64,000 nt of DNA from Limnochorda sp. LNt. Lineage in GTDB: Bacteria > Bacillota > Limnochordia > Limnochordales > Geochordaceae. Position numbers and translations under genes: made by a program. Each line of letters begins with the position of its first letter. Positions within the stretch are counted from its first letter, which is position 1. The notes beneath the pieces are model-generated. The model did no database searches. It was given only the letters and a program-made list of their open reading frames with translations, and was not told where the DNA came from. The DNA lies in assembly GCF_035593265.1 (NCBI RefSeq), contig NZ_CP141614.1:1984001-2048000 (forward strand), read 5' to 3'. Shown one piece after another: positions 27,052 through 37,534 of the stretch.

Positions 27052-28202
27052 CGCGGCTCACCCCCCGCCAGGGCGTAGAGGCCCTGCCGCAGCGCCCGCT
27101 GCAGCAGGCGGCGAGTCTCCTCATCCTCTGCCTCGGCGATCCTGGCCTGCATGCGCTTGACGAAGAGGCCCCGGATGGTCGGTTCGGACGCCCAGCGTTC
27201 GAGCAACGCCGGGGCGAATAGCACCTCGTCGTCCACCACGCTCAGGTGGAAGAAGAGCCCCGCGAGCGCCGACTGCAGCTCCCGGGCCGACACCTCGTAC
27301 GCCGGGGCACCCGTCAGCCGCACCTGCAGGATGCGCTCGGGGTCGGCCAGCGCTTCGATGGCCGATCGCAGCTCCGCTGCCCCACCGTAGGCCCCGGCAT
27401 CGAGGCTGATCGTCTCGATGGGCTGGACTCCCTCGGCCGGGCAAGTGCGCACCTCGACCCGTGCCCGCCCCCCGGCCCGCGCGGGCATGTCCACCTCGAC
27501 CACGGTCCACTGCCCGACGCCCGGGTCGTCCCACCCCTTGCCCTCCACCGCCCCGCAGTAGACGGCTGGGGTGCCGTCGAGGTCGTGCCGCTCGTGGCGG
27601 TGGATGTGGCCCAACGCGACGTAGTCGTAGCCCGCCCGCCCCAGCGCCGCCCCGTCCAGCGGCAGGCTCCGCTCGCCGCCCCACGTCCCCAGCGTGCCGT
27701 GCAGGACCGCCAGGTGAAACCCCGGCTCGTCCACCCGCGGAAACTGCGCCAGCGGCTCTTGGGTGGGCGTCAGGCCGCCGGTGTAGGCCAGGCCGTAGAC
27801 GTGGACGGGCACGCCTCCAACCGTCACGGTCCCGGCATGCACGGGCACCGGGCTCTGCACCAGCAGCCCCGGCCACTCGGCCGCCCGTTCGCGGTAGACG
27901 GAGTCAGGGTAGGTGATCTCGTCGTGGTTGCCGGGCACGGTGACGACCCGGACGCCCGCCGCCTCCAGGCGGCGCAGTTGCTCCAATACGGAAGCCACCT
28001 GGGCCCGGTCGGGGCGGTGCGATTCGAAGAGGTCCCCGGCGATGACGACCATCCCGATGCGGTTGGCGGGATCGAGGGCGAAGCGCACCGCTCGCTCCAG
28101 CAGGCTATCCCGCCGCCGGCGGCGCTCGGAGCGCCGGGGCTCCTCCATGTAGGCGGGCGCCCACCCCAGGTGAAGGTCGGCGAGGTGCAGCAGCCTCAGC
28201 AT
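27048..28202 (-). CDS. yhaO: DNA repair exonuclease YhaO (SbcD/Mre11-like)
   Basis: 384 residues from the ATG at 28202, where a GGGGAG site precedes it. All metallophosphoesterase motifs are present: LHLADLHLGW near residue 4, VVIAGDLFESHRPDRAQV near 55, VPGNHDEITYPDSVYRE near 92, LAVLHGT near 175 and ALGHIHRHE near 205. The C-terminal half is the capping domain and helical tail that binds YhaN. It should cut DNA ends with manganese. Part of its 5' half has a diverged duplicate at 40291-40451. The pair is widespread in Bacillota and may serve repair or defence. Confidence 0.92.
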   Translation of the reverse strand: MLRLLHLADLHLGWAPAYMEEPRRSERRRRRDSLLERAVRFALDPANRIGMVVIAGDLFESHRPDRAQVASVLEQLRRLEAAGVRVVTVPGNHDEITYPDSVYRERAAEWPGLLVQSPVPVHAGTVTVGGVPVHVYGLAYTGGLTPTQEPLAQFPRVDEPGFHLAVLHGTLGTWGGERSLPLDGAALGRAGYDYVALGHIHRHERHDLDGTPAVYCGAVEGKGWDDPGVGQWTVVEVDMPARAGGRARVEVRTCPAEGVQPIETISLDAGAYGGAAELRSAIEALADPERILQVRLTGAPAYEVSARELQSALAGLFFHLSVVDDEVLFAPALLERWASEPTIRGLFVKRMQARIAEAEDEETRRLLQRALRQGLYALAGGEPR

Positions 28203-28327
28203 CGACCGCTCCCCACGCTGATTCGCGGCCCCTCGGCAGGTGGCCAGACCTTCTCGTGACGCCGCAGCAGCTCTCCGGCTCTTCCTTCCATCCAGCCTAC
28301 CACACATGCGTTCGCATTGCAGGAGAA

Positions 28328-28861
28328 TCAAGTCAGGCAACGCTGGATCGCGTGCAGCTCTTGCAAGGCTGCGCCGATCGCGGCTTCTGAGAAATGCGGC
28401 TTCAAGCCTTTCACCGCCGCGATGACGTCCGGTTCGCGAGGCGCTTCGCCACCTGTCCCCATCCTCTTCCACACGTAGAAGCTGGTCGCCAGCAACTCCA
28501 GCCTCTTGGCCTCTGCCTTGCCAAACCGCTCGGCTACCCACCGAACACTATCGTGAAAGCGCGCTACCGACTCGGGCAACTCCCCAGGCGCTTGAGGCCC
28601 GGGATGGTAGTGCACGCCATACCCGTCGCCGCTCTCGACCTCGAGCCAACCCCGCATTCGCATGAAGGCGAGGTCGTCATCCAGATCGAAGCTGAAAGGC
28701 CCGTAGTGGTAGATGACGAACTCATACGGGACCGGGACCCGCGTCAACTCCCGCAGGAAAAACACGCACTTTTGGACGTGCGTGGCTCCGCTCCAGCTTT
28801 GGACCCGGTTGAGCTCCCGAACCAATGTCACGACCAGCATACGAGCCTCGCGACGCTCCAT
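28328..28861 (-). CDS. YwgA-like protein, partner of HD hydrolase
   Basis: About 177 residues. The segment THVQKCVFFLRELTRVPVPY, then EFVIYHYGPFSFDLDDDLAF, resembles YwgA and the wider Panacea/DUF4065-like fold (QK..YFL then FYxYGPYS). The C-terminal half is helical. The ATG at 28861 is chosen over a TTG seven codons upstream; an AAAGGAT site is present. It is directly downstream of the HD hydrolase gene with a 34-base gap, the same neighbour as in Bacillus (ywfO-ywgA). Function unknown; a toxin-antitoxin-like or phage-sensing role for such pairs is possible but not shown. Confidence 0.72.
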   Translation of the reverse strand: MERREARMLVVTLVRELNRVQSWSGATHVQKCVFFLRELTRVPVPYEFVIYHYGPFSFDLDDDLAFMRMRGWLEVESGDGYGVHYHPGPQAPGELPESVARFHDSVRWVAERFGKAEAKRLELLATSFYVWKRMGTGGEAPREPDVIAAVKGLKPHFSEAAIGAALQELHAIQRCLT

Positions 28862-28895
28862 AGAGAAACTACATCCTTTCAATGCCGATCAGGTC

Positions 28896-30158
28896 TCACG
28901 CGCTTTGCTTCACGCTCGAGCCCACTAGCTCGCGCGCCCGACTCTCCACTGCCTTACGTAGCGGCTTGTCGTTTCTTGCATAGACCCGAGCGAAACCGAG
29001 AGGCGGCAATGTCTTCAACAACCTCGACTCCTGCTCCCACGAGGTCCGCTTTTTCCCATCGACGACCGGCATTCCCAATTCTCGGGCAGGAGCGAAGGGC
29101 TTGTAGTCATAATCGACCCAGACGTCTTCTCCGAATTCTCTTTGAAGCTGCTTGGCAATAGGGCCAATCCAGTCTGCTAAGTCCTCATCCAGCTCCGCGA
29201 GCGGCACCTCGTAGGCGACCCTGTAGTGGTTTCGCGCCAGGATGTCTCTGGCGACCCGAGAGCGTCCGGCAGACCCCCACTCCACCAGCTCATGTTCCAC
29301 CAGTGCATCATCCCACAGCAGGTAGGCGTTAAGGTCCGTGACGGGAAAGCCCTTGCCTTCGAGCAGCTCCGTCACGAACTGGGTCAGGTGGTGGTCGTAT
29401 ATGCGGCGTACCTTGTGGAAATACACCTGCTGAAACATGAAGTAACGAGCCAGCAACAGCCCTTCAGCAGCGTGGACCCCACCTTTCTCCAAGGCCACCA
29501 TCGGATCTCCGGTCTCGGGATGGGCGATGAACGCCAGCGTGTGGATGAACCGGTCCGCGTCGAACTGGCCATACTTCACGCCTGTATGCAGCGAGTCTCG
29601 GAGCAAGTAGTCGATCCGGTCGGCTCCGAAGGTCCCCGTAATGATCTCCGTTAGGAATTGGCTCTGAGCACTGAGCTCCAGGCCGGCCTTTTGGGACTCC
29701 TTAGGACCGATGGCAACGGGAAGGATGTCCTTGACCTTGATACCGGCCTGGTAGAACCCGTCCTCAACGAGCTGCTGAATCTCGCCCTCTTCGATCAGGC
29801 GTTTCGTCATCTGCTCATGGCCCCCTGGTAGCAGGCTCTCAGGTCCATGGGAGAAGGGGGCATGGCCTATGTCATGGAGCAGAGCAGCCAGCCGCAGGAT
29901 CCTCCGTAGCCTCTTGGTGTCAGCGCGATCCGACAGTCCAAGGGCCACCTCCAATTCGGCCCTGTGCTTCAGAACGAGCAGGTCGAAGATCCGCGTGGCG
30001 AGGTCCATGACCCCGAGCGAGTGCTCGAAACGGGTGTGGACGGCGCCTGGATACAGGAGATACGTGGTCGCGAGCTGCTTGATGCGCCGGAGACGCTGGA
30101 AGGGGCGCGAGTTGATGAGGGCCCTCTCCATGTCGTCGTACAGGATGAACCCGTGCAC
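28896..30158 (-). CDS. HD domain phosphohydrolase (YwfO/dGTPase-like)
   Basis: About 420 residues. HD motifs are complete: H at TRFEHSLGVMDLA near residue 44, HD at LAALLHDIGHAPFSH near 92 and D at GADRIDYLLRDSLHTG near 180. This is the pattern of YwfO-type proteins and SAMHD1/dGTPase relatives that hydrolyse dNTPs. The GTG at 30158 lies inside the conserved start IRDPVHGFI; in-frame sequence upstream reads A-T-Y-E-I-R-D-P. The real start is therefore some nine codons earlier, near 30179, where the only candidate is an ACG after an AAGGGGGG site. It is followed by the YwgA-like gene. A damaged copy of its 5' region occurs at 53939-54029. Confidence 0.9.
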   Translation of the reverse strand: MHGFILYDDMERALINSRPFQRLRRIKQLATTYLLYPGAVHTRFEHSLGVMDLATRIFDLLVLKHRAELEVALGLSDRADTKRLRRILRLAALLHDIGHAPFSHGPESLLPGGHEQMTKRLIEEGEIQQLVEDGFYQAGIKVKDILPVAIGPKESQKAGLELSAQSQFLTEIITGTFGADRIDYLLRDSLHTGVKYGQFDADRFIHTLAFIAHPETGDPMVALEKGGVHAAEGLLLARYFMFQQVYFHKVRRIYDHHLTQFVTELLEGKGFPVTDLNAYLLWDDALVEHELVEWGSAGRSRVARDILARNHYRVAYEVPLAELDEDLADWIGPIAKQLQREFGEDVWVDYDYKPFAPARELGMPVVDGKKRTSWEQESRLLKTLPPLGFARVYARNDKPLRKAVESRARELVGSSVKQSA

Positions 30159-30277
30159 GGGGTCGCGGATCTCGTACGTGGCCCCGCCCCCCTTCCGTTC
30201 CGCCTACCGGACCGAGGTCGCAGGCCGACCCTCCAGAGTGCAGTTTACCCGAACAGGTGATCGGTCACAAGGATGGC

Positions 30278-31876
30278 CTAACCGTCTCGTGTCACCCTTC
30301 CAGCCACTGCCACCCCACCATCCGCATCTGCTGCGCCTGGGGCTCCCTTGCTCGTGCGCCCGCTGCCTCTCGGTGGGCAAGACGGTCCGGCGTCTGACTG
30401 ATCGGCCTCGCGGCCAGTCGACGTACAACGCCCATGCGAGACGTCCCCGGCCACGTCCGCGCCGAGTTCGGGCAGGAGGTTCTCCTGAAAGGCCTTGCGG
30501 CCCACGCGGAGCATCGCTTCCGCCAGTGGGCCGAGCTCGCCGAGAAAGCCCGGCGGTTGCGTGACGAAGGAGGCGAGCTGCTTCTTCTCTCGGGTCGTCA
30601 GCGGCACGGTGTTGGAGGCGCGGGCGAGTGCCCGTTGGTAATCGGCGGGCTCCATCCGCCACAGATGCAGGCGCTGCCCGTAGCGCACCTTGAGCGCCCG
30701 GGCGATCAGGATGCCGGGAAGGTCGAAATCACCGCCGTAGAGCATCCTCACACCCGCCCGGGCAAGCCTGTCCAGCAAGCCGTAAGCCGCCAGGGAGGGT
30801 TGCCCTGCCGTGCAGACGAGCGTCGGTCCTTCCGGATCCGAGAAGGACTCCGCCAGGGAACCGAAGACGCTGGGGTTTTCGACGATGAACGTGGGGTCGC
30901 TCGCCGCAACCTCGACCCAGCGCCGCACGGCACGCAACGGGTAGGCGATGGGTACACCAGCCTCCCGCACCCCCGTCACCAGCGGGTCCGACCGGCCATC
31001 CGTCAGGGTGGCAGCGCGCAGGTTGGCCACCAGTACCGTGCTCGAAAGGTCGTCTCGCGCCAGCCCGACCGCCGCCAGGATGGCTTCGCGGCGCATGGCC
31101 GGCGAATCGATGCCCGACAGGTCCAAGGCCAGCTCGGGCAGCAGGTCGGCCAGCGCCCGCTCCAGCAGCCGCCCCGCCTCCCGGTCAGGGTCCAGCGCAT
31201 GGGGGTCGCCCGTCAGGCTCGCCGCGAACACCGGCAGGCTCTCCTGACGGCCCCGCGGTCCGGGCAGGGAGGCGAGGGCCCTCGCCACGACCCGGGTAAC
31301 TTGGGGAAGAGGCGTTCCCACCCGGGCTGACGTATCGCCCTTCCCTTCGAACGCACGCCGAAGCCAGGAGAGGCTGTGGGCCGCCTGACCCTCCTGCAGC
31401 GCCGCCGCCCAGCGCATGGCCACGGGGTCATCGAGGGAGGCGGCCTCCTGTTGGATCGCGTCCAGAAGCCGCCCCCACGCCATAGCCCGGGCCTGCCGCC
31501 TGGCCGGCCGCGTGACGATGGGGCTGCCAAAGTACCCCTCGAGCAGCTCCGGCAGGGTGCATGCGAACCGGCTGGCCCGCAACGCCGCATCGAATCGACC
31601 CAGGTCCAGCGTCAGCACCGCCCCGCTGCCGTCCCCCGGGCCGACGCCTGGCCCCGCTCCGCCTGGCGAGGGCACCGCGCCGTCGCGCCGCAGGCGCCCC
31701 CGGTGCGTCCCCAGGAAGTCCCGCAACGCCAGCCGCTCTTCCTCGCTCAAGACCAGCCGCACCCGCCCGCCCACGCGGCCCAGCGACTCGTACCGCTGCC
31801 GGAGCGCCTCCAGGATGCGGGAAAACGGGCGCTGCCGAAAGTATCGGACCGCCTCGGCCAGACCCGGCTGCGCCAC
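30278..31876 (-). CDS. jetD: Wadjet-like JetD, TOPRIM nuclease subunit (DUF2399, TIGR02679-like)
   Basis: 532 residues. N-terminal stretch AEAVRYFRQRPFSRILEALR and SLGRVGGRVRLVLSEEERLA, then a helical middle (LPELLEGYFGSPIVTR). The C-terminal TOPRIM-like DUF2399 has FIVENPSVFGSLAE, PTLVCTAGQPSLAAYGLLD and LYGGDFDLPGILIA, with the acidic glutamate and DFD positions present. In Wadjet systems JetD is the nuclease that cleaves DNA held by the JetABC complex. The last 60 residues after LLPELGADV are low-complexity and may be read-through after loss of the normal stop. The start is seven bases after the JetC stop, last in a four-gene operon. Confidence 0.87.
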   Translation of the reverse strand: MAQPGLAEAVRYFRQRPFSRILEALRQRYESLGRVGGRVRLVLSEEERLALRDFLGTHRGRLRRDGAVPSPGGAGPGVGPGDGSGAVLTLDLGRFDAALRASRFACTLPELLEGYFGSPIVTRPARRQARAMAWGRLLDAIQQEAASLDDPVAMRWAAALQEGQAAHSLSWLRRAFEGKGDTSARVGTPLPQVTRVVARALASLPGPRGRQESLPVFAASLTGDPHALDPDREAGRLLERALADLLPELALDLSGIDSPAMRREAILAAVGLARDDLSSTVLVANLRAATLTDGRSDPLVTGVREAGVPIAYPLRAVRRWVEVAASDPTFIVENPSVFGSLAESFSDPEGPTLVCTAGQPSLAAYGLLDRLARAGVRMLYGGDFDLPGILIARALKVRYGQRLHLWRMEPADYQRALARASNTVPLTTREKKQLASFVTQPPGFLGELGPLAEAMLRVGRKAFQENLLPELGADVAGDVSHGRCTSTGREADQSDAGPSCPPRGSGRTSKGAPGAADADGGVAVAGRVTRDG

Positions 31877-31882
31877 CGCGGC

Positions 31883-34800
31883 TCACCGGCTCCCGTCCGC
31901 GGGGGCCTGTCCGTCGCGCGAACGGACGGTCGCCAGCCCGCGGCCGGCGTCCCCCGCCTCGGCGCCGTCCGCCTCCCTGCCGTCCACGGCCCCCGCCTCT
32001 TCGCTTACCAGCCGCCGCCCGTCCCACACGAACCACACGGGCGTGACCACGTTGCCGCCCTTCACGAGCTCGTACACCGAGCCGGCCGGCAGGGTCGGAA
32101 AGTCGCCCCACAGCTTCTCGCTGGTCATGATCCACGAAAAGCCCAGCCGGTCGAGCAGGCCGAACATCTCCCGCGTGTTGGCCTCGTCCACCCCCGCGAA
32201 CGCCTCGTCGAGCCCGATGAGCCGCGGCGCGTCCTCCGCCGCCCCCTGATACCGGGCATACGCCGCCGCCACCAGGGGGATGAACATCCGCAGCGACTTC
32301 TGCCCCCCGCTGCCCGCCGCGAACCGGGTGTCGGTCAGCTCCCGCTGCGGCTCGCCCGGCATGGCGCTCATCAGATGGAAGCGGAACCACTTCCGGTAGT
32401 CCAGCGCGTCGGCCAGCCCCTGGGCGAACACCACCTGGCTGTTGGGATCGCGGAAGCGCCGCCTCACCTCGTTGACCCGCCGCCTGAACTGCTCCACCAG
32501 CTCCCCGAACTCCGCGTCGGTCAGCGTCTCGGGGTCGCGCTGCAGCAATTCCACCAGGCGGCCCGGATCCTCGTGGGTCACCCGGTCCGCCGGCTTGGGC
32601 CGCCAGTGCAGGGTCAGCCGCTCCCCGCCCACCAGGGGGTGCTCCTTCAGAATCGCGTTGATGGCGTCCCGCCAGCGGTAGGCCATCTCCAGGCGGTTGC
32701 GGATCTCGTTGCCGGCGTCTTTCAGGATGATCTGCTCGTAGAGCTCCGTCTCCTTTTGCTGCAGGATCAGCTCGTCCCGGGCCTTTTCGTCTTTCAGCTC
32801 CGACTCCAGCTCGTTGGGCTGCAGCGCCACCCCCCGCCGCTTGAAGTAAAGGCGGTCGCCTTCGAGGATGGGCGGCAGCTCGACCAGGGTGATGCGGGCG
32901 TTTTGAAGGGATACGGTCAACTCCCGGAAGGCCTGCCGCTGGCTCTCCTCCACGCTCTCCCGAAGCCGGGCGTCAGCGGTACGGCGGAATTTGAGCAGGT
33001 CCTCGGCCGCCCTGGCCGGCCCGTCGGGGCCGCTCTCGAAGAGGTCGAGGGCGTGGCGCAGGCTCGGGTGGGCCTTCAGCCGGTCGTGCAGCTTCTCCCG
33101 GGCCTCGGCCTCCGCCTCGGCGGCGCGGTCCCGGCGGACGGCTGCCTCCTGCACCTGATGGCGGCAGTGCGTCACCTCGGTCTCCAGGGACCCCACCCGG
33201 GTGAGCAGCTCCTTCTCCTCCTTCTCGGCCGATGCCAGCTCGGCCTCCAGGCGCCTGAGCTCTGCCAGCAGCGCCTCGACCGAGACGCCCAGGCTGGCCA
33301 GCAGGTCCCGGCGGGCCGACACCTGGCCCTCCAGTTCCGCCACCTGCTCGCGGGCCGCCTTCAGCGCCGCCCGGTCGCCTTCCAGGCGCGAAGCCGCCTG
33401 GCTCCGGTCGGCGGCGGCCTGCCAGCAGGCGCCGGCCAGCCGCTCCTCGTGGGCCGACTCCCGGTCGAGGGCGTGAGCCTCCTGCATGACCTGGTCCGTC
33501 TGGTGGATGAGCAGCCGCACCCCATCTTCGTCGCGTCCCCGGGCCTCGGGCACGGGCCCCGTCGCCTCGGCCAGCGCCGCCCGGGCCGCCTCCAGCGCGT
33601 CGAACGCCTCCCGCACCCGCCGCGTCGCCCCGTCCAGCCGGTCCTGCTGCTGGCGCACGGCCTCCTCGGCCAGATCGAGCCGGTGAACGGCGTCATAAAG
33701 CGCCTGCCAGGCGGGCAGCGCTTCGCCCTGGCGCCACTTGCCCTCCAGGGCCTCCAGCTCGCCCCGAGTCCGGTCGACGGCCGCCTCGGCCTCCCACAGG
33801 TCCCGCTCCAGCTCTTGAAGTTGGGCCTGGAGCCGCTCCACCTCGGCCTGGCGGGTGCGGCGGCGGTTCTCCCGGCCCAGGTAGGCGGGGGCGCTGCTGG
33901 GTTGGGCCGAGCCCCGAAGCGGCCCCGCCCGAAAGCCCTCCGGCCCCACCGCCAGCGGGTAGGCGGACATATTTCCTGGGGAATGGGCCGAAGCGGCAGG
34001 TAGCCCGGCGGGGTGCCATCCCACGCTGCGCAGGGCCGCCTCCACGGCCGCCGCCCAGCGGGGATCCTCCCGCAGCGCCGGGTCCGGCTGCAGCACGTCC
34101 CACAGGGTCAGGGCCCCGGCGTCGCCCTCGGCGTCGCCGTTCCCGGAGGCGTCGGCGTTGGCCAGGACGGCAGAGCTGCCCGGCGCCAGCCACCGGTCGG
34201 CCAGCCCGGCCCCGACCAGTAGACCGGCCACCCGGTCGGCGTACTCCTGAGGGACCACCAGGGCGTCGAGCAGCCCCGCCTCGGCCAGGGCCTGCTCCAG
34301 CCGCCCCGCCGTCTCGCCGGCCACGGCCTGCCGCACTTCGCACGCCGCATACAGCGGCACGAAGGGAACGCCCGCCTCCGCCAGCAGGCGCCGGGCCTGC
34401 TCCTGCCCCGCCGAACGGGGCGGCTCCGCCTCCTCCTTGCCTGCCCACTCCTCGAGCGCCTTCGCCACCTCGTCTCGCCGCACGGCCAGCCGCTCCCGGG
34501 CCAGCTCCGCCTCCCTCAGGCGGGCCGCGATGCGGCCGGCCGCCCGGTCGAAGGCGGGGCGAAGGGGCTCCACCAGCTTCGAAAGCTCCGCTCCGTCCGC
34601 CGGGTAGCGGGCGATGGCTTCAAGGGCCGCCTCCCGCTCATCGGGCCGCACGTCGACCCCGCCGGCTCCCTCGAGCCACCCGTCGACGGCTCGGGCGGCC
34701 GCCTCCCTGGCGGCGTTCAGCGCCTCCCGGCAGCGCTCGGCCTCCCGGCCCCGTTCGAACAGCACCTCCCGCTCCCGATCCTCGAGCAGCCTCGCCTCCC

Positions 34801-36318
34801 GGTACTGCTCCTGCCGCCGGCGCAGCTCGCGCAGCGCCTCCAGGACCGCCCCCAGCGCCCGACGGCGGGCGGCACCCAGCTCCGACACGACAGGGGCCAC
34901 CTGCGGCAGGGCCGGCAGCCGCTGCTGGGCCGGGAGGCGCCCCGGCGCTCGTCGATGGCCCGCAGGAGCCCCTCGAGGGTCTGCACGCCCGCGGCCCACG
35001 CCGCCTCGACCGCCCGCCGCACCGTCTCCGCGGCGCGCGCCCGCACCTGGTCCAGGTGGCCGCGCCACTCCTGCTCGTGGGCCTGCAGGCGGGCCGTGAG
35101 GGCCTGCAGCTCGTCCTCCGAACGCCCGACCTCTTGCACCGCCCGCCGCTCCGCCTCCCTGGCCCGGTCGAGCTGCCCCTCCAGCCAGCGCAGCGCCTCG
35201 AGCCCCTTGAGGGCCTCGTGCTGCTCCAGGGCCGTCCTGCGGCTGCGAAGCTGGCCGATGGCGAGCTGCACCGCCTCCAGCCGGGCGCGCTGCTCGGCCA
35301 GCGCCCCTTCGGCCTTCGCCAGGGCTGCCGACGCCGCCTCGAGGCGGGCCACCGCCGCCCGGTACTCCCCCAGGGCCGCCTGGTAGTCGACCGCGGCCAG
35401 CTGGGCGACCTGGTTGAGGTAGGCCGCGTAGCGGGCGTTGAGATCCTCCACCACCTGCAACTGCCGCCGGGCCTCCTCCAGGGACTCCATGCCCTCGTCG
35501 ATGTCCCGGATGACCCGGGTCACCTGATCCAGCAACCCGCTCGGCAGCGGCGGCAGGGAGTCGGTCAGGAGTTCGCACAGCACCGACGGCTTGATGTCCC
35601 GGTTGAGCTTGGGGCTGCGCAGTTGATGGAGCAGCTCCAGCACAAACTCGTACTGCTCCACCTGCGGAAAGCCGAAGATGTAGCGGTTGACCAGCTCACG
35701 GTAGTCCGAGGCCCGCTCCACCACCCGGCCGCCGGGGCCCAAGAGCTCGGCCAGCTGGCGGGGCGCCAGCGGCTGGCCGGAGGGATCGACCAGGTCGAAG
35801 TCGAACCCCACCCGTCTCCCGTCGGTGACGACGAACCCCCAGAGGTCCACGGACTGGTCGACGCGGCTTCGGCTGGTGCGCAGCCCCAGCCCGATGGTGC
35901 GGTGCTCCCCGGTGCGGGCGTGCTCCAGCTCCAGCGCCACGTAACCGGTGCGGTTGTCGAAGTAGAACTCGCTGTCGGGCGTCGCCTCGGGGTCGCCCAC
36001 CAGGTAGTAGGCCAGGCCCCGGCCCTGCCCGCCGAACGGGTCGAGCCGCTCCCGGCGCTTCTCGGCATCCAGCACCAGCGTGATGGCGCTGACCAGGACC
36101 GTGGTCTTGCCGGAGCCGTTGGCGCCCCGCAAGAGCAGCCGCCCCTGGACGAAGTGGAAGACCTCGTAGTCAAACAGCCAGTAGTTGATGAGGATGAGCC
36201 GGCTGGGCCGCCACCCGCGGGGCCCGCCGGCCCCGAGCTCCTTCTTCAGCGCCAGCAGCGCCTCGGGCTGCCGGGCTTCGCCGAGCAGTTGGGGCCGTTG
36301 GAGGTCAGCGAGGGCCAT
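31883..36318 (-). pseudogene. jetC: Wadjet-like JetC, SMC-type ATPase (TIGR02680-like), frameshifted
   Basis: Would encode about 1478 residues. The ATG at 36318 overlaps the JetB stop by 14 bases and has an AAGGAGG site. Walker A LLRGANGSGKTTVLVSAI is near residue 50, followed by FGFPQVEQYEFVLELLHQLR. Long coiled coils come next (LEEARRQLQVVEDLNARYAA). The C-terminal half has AAGSGGQKSLRMFIPLVAAA and Walker B RLIGLDEAFAGVDEANTREM. The first frame is sensible to LLRAIDERRGA near 34945; the rest continues in another frame from PAQQRLPALPQVAPVV. One base is missing in the GGGGCGCC stretch near 34940. Without correction the ATPase halves are separated and the system would be dead. Confidence 0.9.
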
Positions 36319-37534
36319 GCGGCGACGTGCCTCCTTCGTCACCATCGGCCGTCGGCGGCTGCGTGGCCGCCCACGGCTCGTGGGCGCCGGTGTCCGCACC
36401 GTAGGCCGCGGCGTAGCGGGCCAGCGCCGGGTAGACGGTCAACTGGCCGTCGGCGTCAGGCCCCGTCACGAAATCCCACCCCCGCATGGCAGCCAGCACC
36501 TCCCGCACCAGCTCTGGCTCGCTCTTGCGGCCCAGCGTGGCCCCCCAGTTGGCCCCGTGGCGCTGGCGCAGGCGGCTCACCAGGTGGGCCAGTTGGCCCT
36601 CGCTGATGCGCAGTCGGTCGCAAGCGTCGGGCCGAAGCTCGCGCCGCCGCACGGCCGCCCGCAGCTCGGTGCCGATGAGGAGCACCACGTGGCCCAGCGC
36701 CCCGCGGATGGGAAACAGGTCCGGGTCGGCCGCCGCCGAGCCGGTCGGCCGCAGCACGGCCGCGAAGCTATCGGTCACCTCCAGGTCCCACCCCAACGCC
36801 TCCCGAAGGTCGAGGGCGATGCGCTCCCGGGCCTCCCGGCGGCGCAGCAGTTCGAAGGCCTCGGGGTCGGAGGCCCGGTACAGGGCCGGGTCGAGCAAGA
36901 GCGTGCGGTACAGCCGCTGCCGGGCGTCGCCCTGGCCGGGCAGCGGCACCAGGGCCGGCGGCACCTCAAAATCGGGCTCGCCCGCCCCGGGCGGCAGCTC
37001 CACCGTCAGGTACGACGCCAGCGGGGTAAACTCGTAGAGGGTGTCGCCCCGGCCGCTGGCCACCCACTCCTCGGTCTCCCCGTGTACCCGTACCAGCACC
37101 TGCATCGCCTCCAGACTCTTCAGCGCCCGGGCCATGGCAAGGCGGGTGGCGTAGCTGTCCCAGTCGATGTGGCCGGGGCCCAGCAGCACGTTGGCCCGGT
37201 GCTCGATCTCCTGGATGAGCTGGCTCAGCAGGAACTGTTCGGCGCCGTTGCTGTCGGCGAACCACAGCACCCACGTGAACAGTTCGTAATCCAGCGGCGA
37301 CTGCGCCCACCGAAACCCGTGGCCGGCGCTGGGCGCCGCGGGGATCTTGACCAGGCGCGCCAGCTCCCGGTTGAGCAGCACGGGCCAGCCGGTGCGGTCC
37401 GCGAACCACCGCCGGATGGGCTCCAGCGCTGCCCGGATGCGCCCGTAGGCGATGGGGTCCTCCCGGGCGAAGACGGCCGTGCGATCCACCAGGTCCACGA
37501 AGGCCCGCTGGTAGTCGGAGAGAGGCCGGTTCAT
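36305..37534 (-). CDS. jetB: Wadjet-like JetB (DUF2398, TIGR02678-like)
   Basis: 409 residues. The ATG at 37534 overlaps the JetA stop as ATGA, which fixes the start. Stretches such as YQRAFVDLVDRTAVFAREDP, GRIRAALEPIRRWFADRTGW and LVKIPAAPSAGHGFRWAQSP match the DUF2398 pattern. FTWVLWFADSNGAEQFLLSQ and LVHLVSRLRQRHG-type helices follow toward the end. In Wadjet complexes JetB is the MukE-like partner that bridges the kleisin JetA and the SMC JetC. The C-terminal 25 residues are low-complexity. Confidence 0.87.
   Translation of the reverse strand: MNRPLSDYQRAFVDLVDRTAVFAREDPIAYGRIRAALEPIRRWFADRTGWPVLLNRELARLVKIPAAPSAGHGFRWAQSPLDYELFTWVLWFADSNGAEQFLLSQLIQEIEHRANVLLGPGHIDWDSYATRLAMARALKSLEAMQVLVRVHGETEEWVASGRGDTLYEFTPLASYLTVELPPGAGEPDFEVPPALVPLPGQGDARQRLYRTLLLDPALYRASDPEAFELLRRREARERIALDLREALGWDLEVTDSFAAVLRPTGSAAADPDLFPIRGALGHVVLLIGTELRAAVRRRELRPDACDRLRISEGQLAHLVSRLRQRHGANWGATLGRKSEPELVREVLAAMRGWDFVTGPDADGQLTVYPALARYAAAYGADTGAHEPWAATQPPTADGDEGGTSPHGPR

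Noticed and set aside
24073-27078. 1001-codon frame antisense to yhaN
   Set aside because: Shadow of the real ATPase gene; repetitive leucine/proline/arginine composition with no motif.
31376-34003. 875-codon frame antisense to jetC and jetD
   Set aside because: Same reason; the jetC/jetD frames carry complete motifs.
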